From the NCBI GenBank assembly GCA_964292325.1, contig CAXYVG010000009.1:1-58756 (forward strand): a stretch of DNA of 58,756 nucleotides. Reading direction: 5' to 3'. Below are positions 16,855-25,194 of this stretch, one piece after another. The notes below the pieces were generated by a model. The model worked only from the letters and a program-made list of their open reading frames with translations, was not told the DNA's origin and did no database searches. The position numbers and the translations under genes were made by a program. The DNA comes from CTSoil-075 sp964292325 (GTDB taxonomy: Bacteria > Bacillota > Negativicutes > DSM-13327). Numbering within the stretch: the first letter of the stretch is position 1; each line of letters begins with the position of its first letter.

Positions 16855-19035
16855 ATGAAATTAAGAATTGGGCAGAGAGTTATACTGTTGGTATTACTGT
16901 GCAGTGCAGTATCTATTGTAATTTTGAGCGGTATTTCACTATACGGTATGTGGGGAGTACAGCAAAGTATCGTAGAAATTGGTACAGATTTGGGCAATAG
17001 CGCAGCGGATGACAGTCGTCAGGCACTTGAAGAGCAGGCGAAACAACAGCTCGTTGCTATGGCACAGGAAAAGGCGCGTTATACAGATTTAAAGATAAAA
17101 AACATTAGCGATAATGTGACTATCCTATCGCGTGAGATGACGAAGATTGCTTCGAATCCAGATGCGTATATGCCGATCAGTGTTGCTGAACCGCGCCGTG
17201 AAAATGCCGGCCAAATTGTGCCACAGCTTATGTATTCGGCATCTGTACAGGATAAACATGATCAAGCGCTTGAGCGGGAGATCGGCGCTGCTGGCAATAT
17301 ACAAGATTTTTTGACGCAATTTAATGCTATTAATAATGTAGTAGCCTCTTCGTATATTGCATCGAAGAATGGATTTGTCATTATGGCTGATAAAATATCA
17401 GACCGGAAATTTGCGAGTCCCGTAGATCTAGTTCCGGCTTCGTATGAGGCATTTGGGCGACCATGGTACATCAAGGCATCACAGGCTCAGAAATTAGTAT
17501 TTACAGATGTGGTGAATGATATTAATGGTGGCGGTTTGGGCATCATATGTGCTGCGCCGTATACCAGTAATGGTTCGTTTGCGGGGGTGGTAGGCACGGG
17601 AGCTTATCTTACCGAGGTTAACCAGATTGTTATAGATACGCAGACCAGTGACACGAGGTTCGGTTTCATCCTAAATGATAAAGGTGAAGTGATTATTTCG
17701 CCGCATCTACAGGGCGAGCTGGTAGCTGATTCTGATCATCCAGTAGATTTACGTGGGAGTGGCAATGAATCTTTGGCAGCAGCAGCCAAGGAAATGACAG
17801 AGGGGAAAAGGGGAGTTGCCCAGGTAACTTTGGATGGGCAGGAATGTTATCTTGCTTATGCACCACTTTCTAATGTCAGCTGGAGCTTTGCTACTGTTAT
17901 TAGTAAAGCTGAAGTCATTGCTCCGGCTGTACAAAGCCGGGCGAATATTATCAATCTGACAGATAAAGCTGTTTCTACGATGCAGCGACAGATTATTAAT
18001 GTATCTTGGTTGATGTGGCTGGCTGCATTGATCCTGTTGCTGCTCGTAGGGTTTGTAGGCTGGAAACTGGCATCAAGGATCACATATCCAATCAAAGCAC
18101 TGACGGATGGTGTGCGTGATATGAACGGCTGTAATCTTGCTATACAGCTGGATATCAAAACAGGGGATGAAATTGAAGCATTGGCATCGTCGTTTAATAC
18201 GATGACGAAGGAATTACACGAATATATGGATAATCTGCAAGAGGTAACAGCAGATAAAGAACGCATTGCTACGGAATTAAATGTGGCTACAAATATCCAG
18301 ATAAGTATGCTACCGAGTATTTTTCCTGCTTTCCCAGAACGTGAAGAGTTCGATATCTATGCAACGATGTATCCTGCGAAAGAAGTTGGCGGTGATTTTT
18401 ATGATTTCTATATGGTGGACGACTCGCATTTGGCAGTCGTAATCGCTGACGTATCTGGCAAAGGCGTACCAGCAGCTTTATTTATGGTTATTACGAAGAC
18501 CATCATGAAGAACTTTGTAATGTCGCAGGCAAATACCACTGATATTGCTTTGGCCATGAAGAATTCCAATCTGCAACTTAATGAAAATAACGATGAAATG
18601 ATGTTTGTGACAGCTTTCATGGGTATTCTTAATGTCAATACCGGTCAGTTTACTTATGTAAATGCGGGTCATAATCCGCCACTAATTTATCATAAGGCAA
18701 GCAAATCTTTTTCCTATTTAAAAATGGAGAATAATTGTGTACTCGGAATCATGGGTGATATGGATTTTGTACAGCAGGAACTCCAGATGGCTCAGGGTGA
18801 TATGCTGTTTTTCTATACCGATGGCGTAACAGAGGCTATGGACAATAAGCAAGGGCAGTATTCGGAGAAGTGCCTGCTTGATTGCCTTAATGGAGTTGAT
18901 AAGACACTACCATTACAGGATATCTTGCAAACGGTTAAGGAATCTATGCAGGAACATGTAGGTACAGCGCCACAGTCAGATGATATTACGATGATGGCCT
19001 TAAAGCTAAGCGACAAAATAAAACAAAAAGAGTAA
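16855..19035 (+). CDS. Membrane sensor PP2C phosphatase (SpoIIE/RsbU family with Cache and HAMP)
   Basis: It would dephosphorylate STAS proteins in response to an outside signal. The layout has a transmembrane helix at about 10-32, an extracytoplasmic dCache-like region to about 375 (with RPWYIKASQAQ and a second YLAYAPLS half), a second helix near 380-405, HAMP (ITYPIKALTDGVRDM), a short coiled coil and then the PP2C domain. Metal-site motifs are VGGDFYDFY, ADVSGKGVPAALFM, NAGHNPPL, FFYTDGVTEA and SDDITM, so catalysis looks intact. Its likely targets are the two STAS proteins downstream. The stop codon overlaps operator copy 2. Confidence 0.92.
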   Translation: MKLRIGQRVILLVLLCSAVSIVILSGISLYGMWGVQQSIVEIGTDLGNSAADDSRQALEEQAKQQLVAMAQEKARYTDLKIKNISDNVTILSREMTKIASNPDAYMPISVAEPRRENAGQIVPQLMYSASVQDKHDQALEREIGAAGNIQDFLTQFNAINNVVASSYIASKNGFVIMADKISDRKFASPVDLVPASYEAFGRPWYIKASQAQKLVFTDVVNDINGGGLGIICAAPYTSNGSFAGVVGTGAYLTEVNQIVIDTQTSDTRFGFILNDKGEVIISPHLQGELVADSDHPVDLRGSGNESLAAAAKEMTEGKRGVAQVTLDGQECYLAYAPLSNVSWSFATVISKAEVIAPAVQSRANIINLTDKAVSTMQRQIINVSWLMWLAALILLLLVGFVGWKLASRITYPIKALTDGVRDMNGCNLAIQLDIKTGDEIEALASSFNTMTKELHEYMDNLQEVTADKERIATELNVATNIQISMLPSIFPAFPEREEFDIYATMYPAKEVGGDFYDFYMVDDSHLAVVIADVSGKGVPAALFMVITKTIMKNFVMSQANTTDIALAMKNSNLQLNENNDEMMFVTAFMGILNVNTGQFTYVNAGHNPPLIYHKASKSFSYLKMENNCVLGIMGDMDFVQQELQMAQGDMLFFYTDGVTEAMDNKQGQYSEKCLLDCLNGVDKTLPLQDILQTVKESMQEHVGTAPQSDDITMMALKLSDKIKQKE

Positions 19036-19074
19036 AGAAACCTTTACTTTTAAAAAGTAAAATTGTGATAAAAT
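19031..19074. promoter_or_regulatory. Palindromic operator copy 2 plus extra half-site, before the AGE gene
   Basis: AGTAAAG-AAAC-CTTTACT (19031-19048) repeats the core found at 13790. AAAAGTAAA follows at once as a third half-site, then GATAAAAT as a possible -10. It may also act as a weak terminator for the phosphatase gene. Confidence 0.6.
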
Positions 19075-19116
19075 TTTGAATTAGTGGAGTCTATATAAAA
19101 AAGGGGGACAAGCTTT

Positions 19117-20931
19117 ATGAATTTTGAGTTTTCTGATACGGTTGGCGGCTATTGTCAATCTTATGACCGTGAAGCGAGAACGGCAGTAATTACAAGTTTT
19201 GGTGGTCAGGAGGTACAGGTAAAGCTTTCAGCTAATGTTTATGCCCGCTTGCTACGCAATCTTGACGAACCCTATTATGACTGCACGGGGCAGATCGAAA
19301 AAATGCTTAAAAAAGGTCAGCTCCTATTTGTATACGGAATTTATTATCCCGATGAGACGGGTATGACATTTGAAGCCGCTTACATCGACTTCCCAGGCAG
19401 AAAGCCACAGGAAATGCGTTTTGAAGAGACTGACTGGTGGATTAATCAGGCCAAAAGCATCGCGGATTTTTACATCAAGGCGGAGTTCCCTAATGGGGAG
19501 ATTGACTATAGTCAGTATCGTACGCGGCTCACCCTCGACGGTGTACGCAAAGCGGATTTCATGCAGGAGACCGATACTATTTCCCGCATGATTTACGGTA
19601 TGGCGAGTGCTTATATGTTGACAGGTGAGGATCGTTTCCTGGAAGTTGCTGAAAAGGGTACAAAATATTTGCGAGACCATATGCGTTTCTATGATACCGA
19701 TGAAAATGTCGTTTACTGGTACCATGGCATTGATGTACAGGGTGACCGGGAGCATAAGTTGTTTACCTCGGAGTTCGATGATGACATGGAAGCTATCCCA
19801 ATGTATGAACAGATTTATGCTTTGGCAGGTCCGACGCAGACTTATCGTCTGAATGGAGATCCTGCGATTATGAAAGATATTCGCATGACAATTGGGCTCT
19901 TTGATAAGTTCTTTATCGATACAGAAAAAGGCGGATATTATTCGCACATTGATCCGGTGACTTTTGATCCCAAGAGTCCTTCGCTCAAGCACAATTGTGG
20001 TAAGAAGAATTGGAATTCGGTAGGTGATCATGCACCCGCCTATCTCATTAATTTATATTTAGCAACGCAAGATGAAAAATATAAAGATTTTTTGGAATAT
20101 ACGGCCGACTGCATTGAAGAACATTTTCAAGATGATGATAATAGCCCGTTTGTACAGGAAAGATTCTGTGATGACTGGAGCCATGATAAAAATTGGAGCT
20201 GGCAACAGGACAATGCTGTAGTTGGTCACAATTTGAAGATTGCCTGGAACCTTATGCGCATCACTAGCGCTGTTCCTAAAGAAAAATATACTAATTTTGC
20301 CAAAAAAATTGCCGATCTGATGCCAAAATGCGGCATGGATGTAAGACGCGGCGGCTGGTATGATGTCGTGGCTCGGACATTAAAAGAAGGCGAGAGCAAT
20401 TATCGCTTTACCTGGCATGACCGGAAAGCATGGTGGCAGCAGGAACAGGGTATTCTTGCCTACCAGATTTTGTACGGTATACTTAGGACGCCGGAATATC
20501 TTGATTTAGCTCGAAGCTCGGCAGCCTTTTATAACACCTATTTTCTGGATCATGATGATGGCGCGGTTTACTTCAACGTCCTAAACAACGGCATTCCATT
20601 CCTTACTGGTAATGAGCGACTGAAGGGCAGCCACTCGATGAGCTGCTATCACTCCATTGAGCTGGCATTCTTGTCTGCAGTTTATATTAATTTGTTGCAT
20701 ACCAAGAAGCCACTTGATCTTTACTTTAAGCCAGTAGTAAATGGTTTTAGTGAAAATAATGTACTGTATGTTCAGCCGGATATTCTGCCGAAGGGAAGTT
20801 GCCTAATTGAGTCGGTATGGATTGATGGCGAAGCATGGAGCGATTTTGATGCTGAGAAGTTTGCTATAAAACTGCCAGAGTTGGATCATCGTCCAAAGAT
20901 TAAGGTACGCATTGTGCCAGTTACTAAATAA
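19117..20931 (+). CDS. AGE-family (N-acylglucosamine 2-epimerase/cellobiose 2-epimerase-like) protein
   Basis: The C-terminal 490 residues fit the (alpha/alpha)6 barrel of AGE enzymes, which epimerise or isomerise sugars through conserved histidines: WSHDKNWSWQQDNAVVGHN, FTWHDRKAWWQQEQGILAY and SMSCYHSIELAF. The first 105 residues form an extra beta-rich domain unusual for the family. No signal peptide, so cytoplasmic. The 604-residue length is well above the usual 400. It heads the second block behind AAGGGGGAC. The substrate is unknown; glycogen-derived sugar is a guess from the GlgX-like neighbour. Confidence 0.7.
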   Translation: MNFEFSDTVGGYCQSYDREARTAVITSFGGQEVQVKLSANVYARLLRNLDEPYYDCTGQIEKMLKKGQLLFVYGIYYPDETGMTFEAAYIDFPGRKPQEMRFEETDWWINQAKSIADFYIKAEFPNGEIDYSQYRTRLTLDGVRKADFMQETDTISRMIYGMASAYMLTGEDRFLEVAEKGTKYLRDHMRFYDTDENVVYWYHGIDVQGDREHKLFTSEFDDDMEAIPMYEQIYALAGPTQTYRLNGDPAIMKDIRMTIGLFDKFFIDTEKGGYYSHIDPVTFDPKSPSLKHNCGKKNWNSVGDHAPAYLINLYLATQDEKYKDFLEYTADCIEEHFQDDDNSPFVQERFCDDWSHDKNWSWQQDNAVVGHNLKIAWNLMRITSAVPKEKYTNFAKKIADLMPKCGMDVRRGGWYDVVARTLKEGESNYRFTWHDRKAWWQQEQGILAYQILYGILRTPEYLDLARSSAAFYNTYFLDHDDGAVYFNVLNNGIPFLTGNERLKGSHSMSCYHSIELAFLSAVYINLLHTKKPLDLYFKPVVNGFSENNVLYVQPDILPKGSCLIESVWIDGEAWSDFDAEKFAIKLPELDHRPKIKVRIVPVTK

Positions 20932-20949
20932 ATGATGGGAGATTATGTT

Positions 20950-21264
20950 ATGGCTAAATATGTTATGGAAATTGGGAAGGTAAGTAAGGTTAAGCTGCAT
21001 GGACATATTGATGCTTCCATTGCACCAGAGATTATGGATGAGCTTAGAGAACTTGTGGGAAAAGATATACAAACACTGGTATTGTATGCGGATGAATTAG
21101 AGTATATTGCCAGTGCTGGTATTCGGGCGATTGTATTTATCAAGCAGAAACTTGGTGCAAAGGTAGATGTTTATTTGTGTGGTGCATCAGAAGCTGTGCT
21201 GGATGTATTTAAAATGACTGGCATAGATCGTTTCTTAAATATTCAGGATACATTTGAGGGATAA
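20950..21264 (+). CDS. STAS-domain anti-sigma-factor antagonist, copy 1
   Basis: A 104-residue single STAS domain. The conserved phosphorylatable serine is in YIASAGIRAIV. In family members an RsbW-type kinase phosphorylates this serine and a PP2C phosphatase removes the phosphate. I start at ATG 20950, which has GGGAG eight bases upstream; the earlier in-frame ATG 20932 lacks one. It ends five bases before an HATPase fusion gene, its likely binding partner. Confidence 0.9.
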   Translation: MAKYVMEIGKVSKVKLHGHIDASIAPEIMDELRELVGKDIQTLVLYADELEYIASAGIRAIVFIKQKLGAKVDVYLCGASEAVLDVFKMTGIDRFLNIQDTFEG

Positions 21265-21268
21265 AGTT

Positions 21269-22255
21269 ATGCTGAAAAACATGATATTTCTGCCTGATAT
21301 AAAAAAATTGCCCCACATGCTCGAGACAATTATGCAGGAAGTTGAAAAATATGTCAGTGACAAAAAACTACTAAATCGGTTGAAGGTATGCTGTGAGGAA
21401 ATTTTAGTAAATATTATTGATTATGCTTATACCGGGGAAAAAGGTAATATTTATGTTTCTTGTGAATACCTCACAAAGCAGCATCTTCTAAGGTTCGTTT
21501 TTGCCGATGAAGGTATTCCATACAATCCTTTAGCGAAAAACTGCGATGTCGATTTTGAAGCAAGCATTGAGGATCGGCCAATTGGCGGACTCGGTATTTT
21601 CCTGTATACGACGATTATGGATAAGGTGGAATACAAATATATGAATAAGAAAAACCACTTAATCCTGGAAAAGAATCTGCAGAGGGAAACGCTAGTAGAG
21701 CCAAGAAAAATAGCGGTTTTGCTGGAAAGTGATTTTTATGAGCCGGAGATTGAATATTACAGCCATTGCTTCAATGATGCAGGTTTTGAAGTTCATTTTT
21801 TGAGCCGCTTATGGGGAAATGATAGTCTGACCTTTACTGGTCATGAAGAACGTAAGGCGTTTCAGTGCTCAGAGAGTTTTGAGCTTATTGATGATAAAGA
21901 GTTAAGAGAATACGCAGCTGTAATTATACCAGCTGGTTATACTGCAGATCGACTGCGGTATACTGAAGATATAAAAAAACTGCCACCAGCTTGCGCTTTC
22001 TTACAGCGCTGCTTTGCTGATAAGCATATGATTAAAGGCATCATATGTCATGGAGCTTGGCTTATGGCGCCGATCCATGAACTGGTCAAAGGGCGAAAAA
22101 TGGTAGTTCATAATAATCTGTTAGGTGATGCTCATCTCATGGGTATTGACTATGTTGATGAGGATGTTGTTGTCGATAGAGATTTGGTTTCTGCCAGGAC
22201 TGGCGATGCACATCAGGCATTTGCTCAAAAAATCATTGCGCTTTTAAAGAACTAA
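21269..22255 (+). CDS. Fusion of RsbW-like ATPase and DJ-1/PfpI domain
   Basis: The N-terminal 130 residues are an anti-sigma-type GHKL ATPase: CCEEILVNIIDYAY (N box), FADEGIPYNP (G1) and RPIGGLGIFL (G2). From about 150 a DJ-1/PfpI domain starts (KIAVLLESDFYEPE) with the nucleophile elbow GIICHGAWLMAP and Cys at its centre. This pairing is not an architecture I know. Start at ATG 21269 behind GAGGGA; the neighbouring STAS gene ends five bases before. Inferred: the STAS state controls the DJ-1 domain directly. The cysteine suggests it may be catalytic. Confidence 0.85.
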   Translation: MLKNMIFLPDIKKLPHMLETIMQEVEKYVSDKKLLNRLKVCCEEILVNIIDYAYTGEKGNIYVSCEYLTKQHLLRFVFADEGIPYNPLAKNCDVDFEASIEDRPIGGLGIFLYTTIMDKVEYKYMNKKNHLILEKNLQRETLVEPRKIAVLLESDFYEPEIEYYSHCFNDAGFEVHFLSRLWGNDSLTFTGHEERKAFQCSESFELIDDKELREYAAVIIPAGYTADRLRYTEDIKKLPPACAFLQRCFADKHMIKGIICHGAWLMAPIHELVKGRKMVVHNNLLGDAHLMGIDYVDEDVVVDRDLVSARTGDAHQAFAQKIIALLKN

Positions 22256-22325
22256 CACTAGGTAACAATGTCCTCTATTTGGGGGACTTTTACAAAAAAT
22301 GTTAAGTATAAGGGAGGATTTTTAA

Positions 22326-23096
22326 ATGGCAAAGGTATTAGTAGCGGCAACGAATTTTGGTACGTGGGGTGAGGAGTTACAGGCTCCGTGGGACATTTTG
22401 AAAAAAGCAGGGCATGAGCTTACTTTAGCAACTAGGTTTGGTAAGAAACCTCTGCCGTTGCAAATCAGCGTAGATCCTAATTTCTTTGATCCAATACAAA
22501 ACGTTTACACAAATCCTAAGGAAGTATGCGATCGTACTAAAGAATTAGTGGATGGCGATGAGTGGGCTCAGCCGATAAAGTTCAAAGAAGCAGATATGAA
22601 GGACTATGATGCGATTGTTCTGACCGGAGGGTTGGGTGCTATGATCGATATGAGCAACGATTATTTCCTGCATAAGCTCCTCATGGATGCTTATAAATCT
22701 AACAAGCTTGTGGGAGGCCTATGCTATGCTACATCGACTCTGGTCTTCCTGCGTGATCCAGATGACAACTATAATAGCATTATTTATGGCAAGAAAATTG
22801 CCGCTCATCCGCGTGCTTGGGATTTCTACGGTGATTTTGATACGACCTATGAACTTTATGGTGCAACACCGGATAATAAGGGAACAGACGTCATTACACC
22901 GGGCTTTTTGTGGCCGATTGAAGACCTCACGCGCGATGCAGTAGGTCCAAACGGTGAGTGTGTGGCTGATGCTTCCGCATCGCGTGAAAATCCAGGTGTA
23001 GTTTACGACTGGCCGTTTGTCACTGGTACATCCGTAGAATCTTCGATTGCTTATGGTGAGAAGATTGTAGAAGTTCTAAAGGAAAAGGGTTTATAA
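22326..23096 (+). CDS. DJ-1/PfpI (Hsp31-like) class I glutamine amidotransferase-like protein
   Basis: A 256-residue stand-alone DJ-1 superfamily protein. Its nucleophile elbow is VGGLCYATSTL (Cys near residue 138), and it has GFLWPIEDLT and VYDWPFVTGTS in the C-terminal part. Large members of this family act as chaperones, deglycases or glyoxalase III on methylglyoxal. No signal peptide. It begins behind AAGGGAGGA, 70 bases after the fusion gene. Chemistry cannot be fixed from sequence, but the VOC protein and tautomerase nearby fit small-carbonyl metabolism. Confidence 0.8.
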   Translation: MAKVLVAATNFGTWGEELQAPWDILKKAGHELTLATRFGKKPLPLQISVDPNFFDPIQNVYTNPKEVCDRTKELVDGDEWAQPIKFKEADMKDYDAIVLTGGLGAMIDMSNDYFLHKLLMDAYKSNKLVGGLCYATSTLVFLRDPDDNYNSIIYGKKIAAHPRAWDFYGDFDTTYELYGATPDNKGTDVITPGFLWPIEDLTRDAVGPNGECVADASASRENPGVVYDWPFVTGTSVESSIAYGEKIVEVLKEKGL

Positions 23097-23112
23097 TTTA
23101 AAAATTTTTATA

Positions 23113-23161
23113 GAAAAAGTTCTGTGTAAAGCTAAATAATCGCTTCGCATGGAACTTTTTC
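23113..23161 (+). terminator. Hairpin between the DJ-1 and ThDP genes
   Basis: Perfect arms GAAAAAGTTC and GAACTTTTTC, 29 bases apart. It resembles a partial terminator or mRNA-processing hairpin inside the gene block; the T run is short. Confidence 0.45.
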
Positions 23162-23180
23162 AAAATAAGGATGTGAGTTA

Positions 23181-24839
23181 ATGGACGTCAATCAGACCAT
23201 TGTGAAGGTTCTAGAAGATATCGGAGTTGATTATGTGTTTGGCGGTTCGGGACAGGTCAATGCCTCCATGCTGCTAGCACTCCATAAATCTTCTAAGATT
23301 AACACAATTATTACCAATAATGAACAGGCGGCTTCCTTTATGGCAGCTGGATATGCCATGTACTCTAGTAAGCTGGGCGTATGCTTTGCAACGGGGGGGC
23401 CGGGCGCATTCAATCTGTTTTCGGGATTGGCCGTAGCCTATTCCGACTCTATCCCGATGCTCGCAATCACCGGATATACTTCAAGTCGTATGCGCGGCAA
23501 AGGCGCCTTGAACGAGTCTACTGGCCTTTCACGCACACCAGATTCCCAGGCAATGTTCAGTGCTACAACGAAAAAGTCCGTGATTTTAGAGGATGCTAAA
23601 GACACTGGAGCAGTACTGGAGGATTTGCTTTATACCGCGTTTGAAGGGCGGCCAGGACCAGTACATCTTCATATTCCCAAGGATATAACGATTGCTACAG
23701 TACCATCCTATCGTACGATAGAAATTCATACCCCGCTGATTCGTCCAGCAGAGTCAGAAACCGCGGTGTTTAACCGTAGCTTTGCCCAGAATTTGTCCGC
23801 CGTCAATAAACCGATGCTGCTTATTGGCTATGGCTGTATCCGGAGCCAAGCGCAAAGTGTATTGACGGAACTGGTGGAGAAATGGCATATTCCATTTGCT
23901 ACGACGATGGATGCCAAGGGCTATCTGCCGGAAAATAGCGAATTATCGCTGGGCGTATTTGGTAGCAGTGGCGATAAGAGCGCCAATGAATATTTTACGC
24001 AGGCGAACACAATCCTGGCCGTAGGGAACTCTTTCGCGGAAAATGCTACATTTGGCTTTCAGGAAACACTTATGGCAGGGAAAAAGCTTTTTCATATCAA
24101 TATTGATCGTCATGAAATTGATAAAGTTTATGCAAGTGACTTTCCTCTGATTAGTGATGCGAAGGATGCTTTAGAAAAGCTTAGCAATTATTTGACAGAG
24201 CAACAGGTACTGCCTCTACCGGAGAAAATGTTTACCCGGAATAAATGGTATGATGAAAAATTGCCAGAGATGAGCAATGACAAGATCCATCCAGGACGCC
24301 TTGTACAGGTCCTTTCTGAGCATTTGCCAGAAAATACGATTATTTTAGGCGATGCTGGTGCACATATGCTATGGCTAAGTGCCTATTTGAATCTTACAAA
24401 AGATCAATGGTATCAAAATCCAGGTAGCTTCGGTCCGATGGCCAGTCATGTAAACGGCTCTATCGGCGTAAAATGTGCAAATCCTGATCGTCCGGTCATT
24501 TGTGCCTGCGGTGATGGCGGTTACCTTATGGCCGGTTTTGAACTTTTGACCTGTGTAAAACATAATATCCCAGTCATTTATATCATCTTTAATAATAGTG
24601 AATATAACGTCATTAAGAAATTCCTGCTGGCAAACTTCCATGAACAAGCGTTTATGGATGTTAATAATCCAGATTATGAAAAGTATGCCGCAGCTTGTGG
24701 GGCGGCAGGATGGACGGTCAGAAATATTGTTGAATTTGAAGTAGCGTTGCATGAGGCAATGAAACTAAAAAAACCATGCATTATCAATGCAATTGTCGAT
24801 GGCGAGGTTTATCCGCCGATTAACATGTCAAAAACTTGA
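23181..24839 (+). CDS. Thiamine-diphosphate enzyme of the acetolactate synthase/decarboxylase family
   Basis: The three-domain ThDP fold is seen in full: Pyr domain with NNEQAASFMAAGYA (catalytic Glu near 48), a central NAD/FAD-like domain (MLLIGYGCI...), and the PP domain with CGDGGYLMAG near 443 and NNSEYN about 27 residues later (ThDP and Mg2+ binding). The 552-residue length fits. Acetolactate synthase, 2-oxoacid decarboxylase, sulfopyruvate- or oxalyl-type enzymes are all possible; no ilvN-like small subunit follows, which argues against branched-chain synthesis. It sits in the cargo block, two genes ahead of GlgX. Confidence 0.85.
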   Translation: MDVNQTIVKVLEDIGVDYVFGGSGQVNASMLLALHKSSKINTIITNNEQAASFMAAGYAMYSSKLGVCFATGGPGAFNLFSGLAVAYSDSIPMLAITGYTSSRMRGKGALNESTGLSRTPDSQAMFSATTKKSVILEDAKDTGAVLEDLLYTAFEGRPGPVHLHIPKDITIATVPSYRTIEIHTPLIRPAESETAVFNRSFAQNLSAVNKPMLLIGYGCIRSQAQSVLTELVEKWHIPFATTMDAKGYLPENSELSLGVFGSSGDKSANEYFTQANTILAVGNSFAENATFGFQETLMAGKKLFHINIDRHEIDKVYASDFPLISDAKDALEKLSNYLTEQQVLPLPEKMFTRNKWYDEKLPEMSNDKIHPGRLVQVLSEHLPENTIILGDAGAHMLWLSAYLNLTKDQWYQNPGSFGPMASHVNGSIGVKCANPDRPVICACGDGGYLMAGFELLTCVKHNIPVIYIIFNNSEYNVIKKFLLANFHEQAFMDVNNPDYEKYAAACGAAGWTVRNIVEFEVALHEAMKLKKPCIINAIVDGEVYPPINMSKT

Positions 24840-24851
24840 GGGGTGAGTGTG

Positions 24852-25181
24852 TTGAAGGTATCAGTAGAAAGAAATGATGATATAAAAATTATCGCTTTAG
24901 ATGGGCAGCTCGATGTGTCCACATCGGATCTAGTCAGGGAAGAAGTGTTGTCTTTATTTGAAGATAAGCCAACTATTATATTTATGGAAAAATGCAGCTA
25001 TGTATCGAGTTCTGGTCTACGCTCCTTGTTAATTATGGCCAAGACCGCCAAGGCAAAAGGGATGAAACTTGTTTTTGCGGCAACGATTGCAGAAGTCATC
25101 GATGTTTTTGAGATGACCGGTTTTATTAAGATGCTAAAATGTGTCCCGACCATTGAGGATGCAGAAAAGGCCTTGAGCTAA
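24852..25181 (+). CDS. STAS-domain anti-sigma-factor antagonist, copy 2
   Basis: A 109-residue STAS domain with YVSSSGLRSLL, the conserved serine site. It differs clearly from copy 1, so the two probably serve different kinases or binding partners. TTG 24852 is preferred because AGGGG lies eight bases upstream; GTG 24849 or 24843 remain possible. It sits between the ThDP and GlgX-like genes with tight spacing. Confidence 0.88.
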   Translation: MKVSVERNDDIKIIALDGQLDVSTSDLVREEVLSLFEDKPTIIFMEKCSYVSSSGLRSLLIMAKTAKAKGMKLVFAATIAEVIDVFEMTGFIKMLKCVPTIEDAEKALS

Positions 25182-25194
25182 GGAGAGAAAATTT

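Noticed and set aside
19324..20031. 235-codon minus-strand frame opposite the AGE gene
   Set aside because: It has no ribosome binding site, runs antisense to a clear protein family and shows no recognisable motif.
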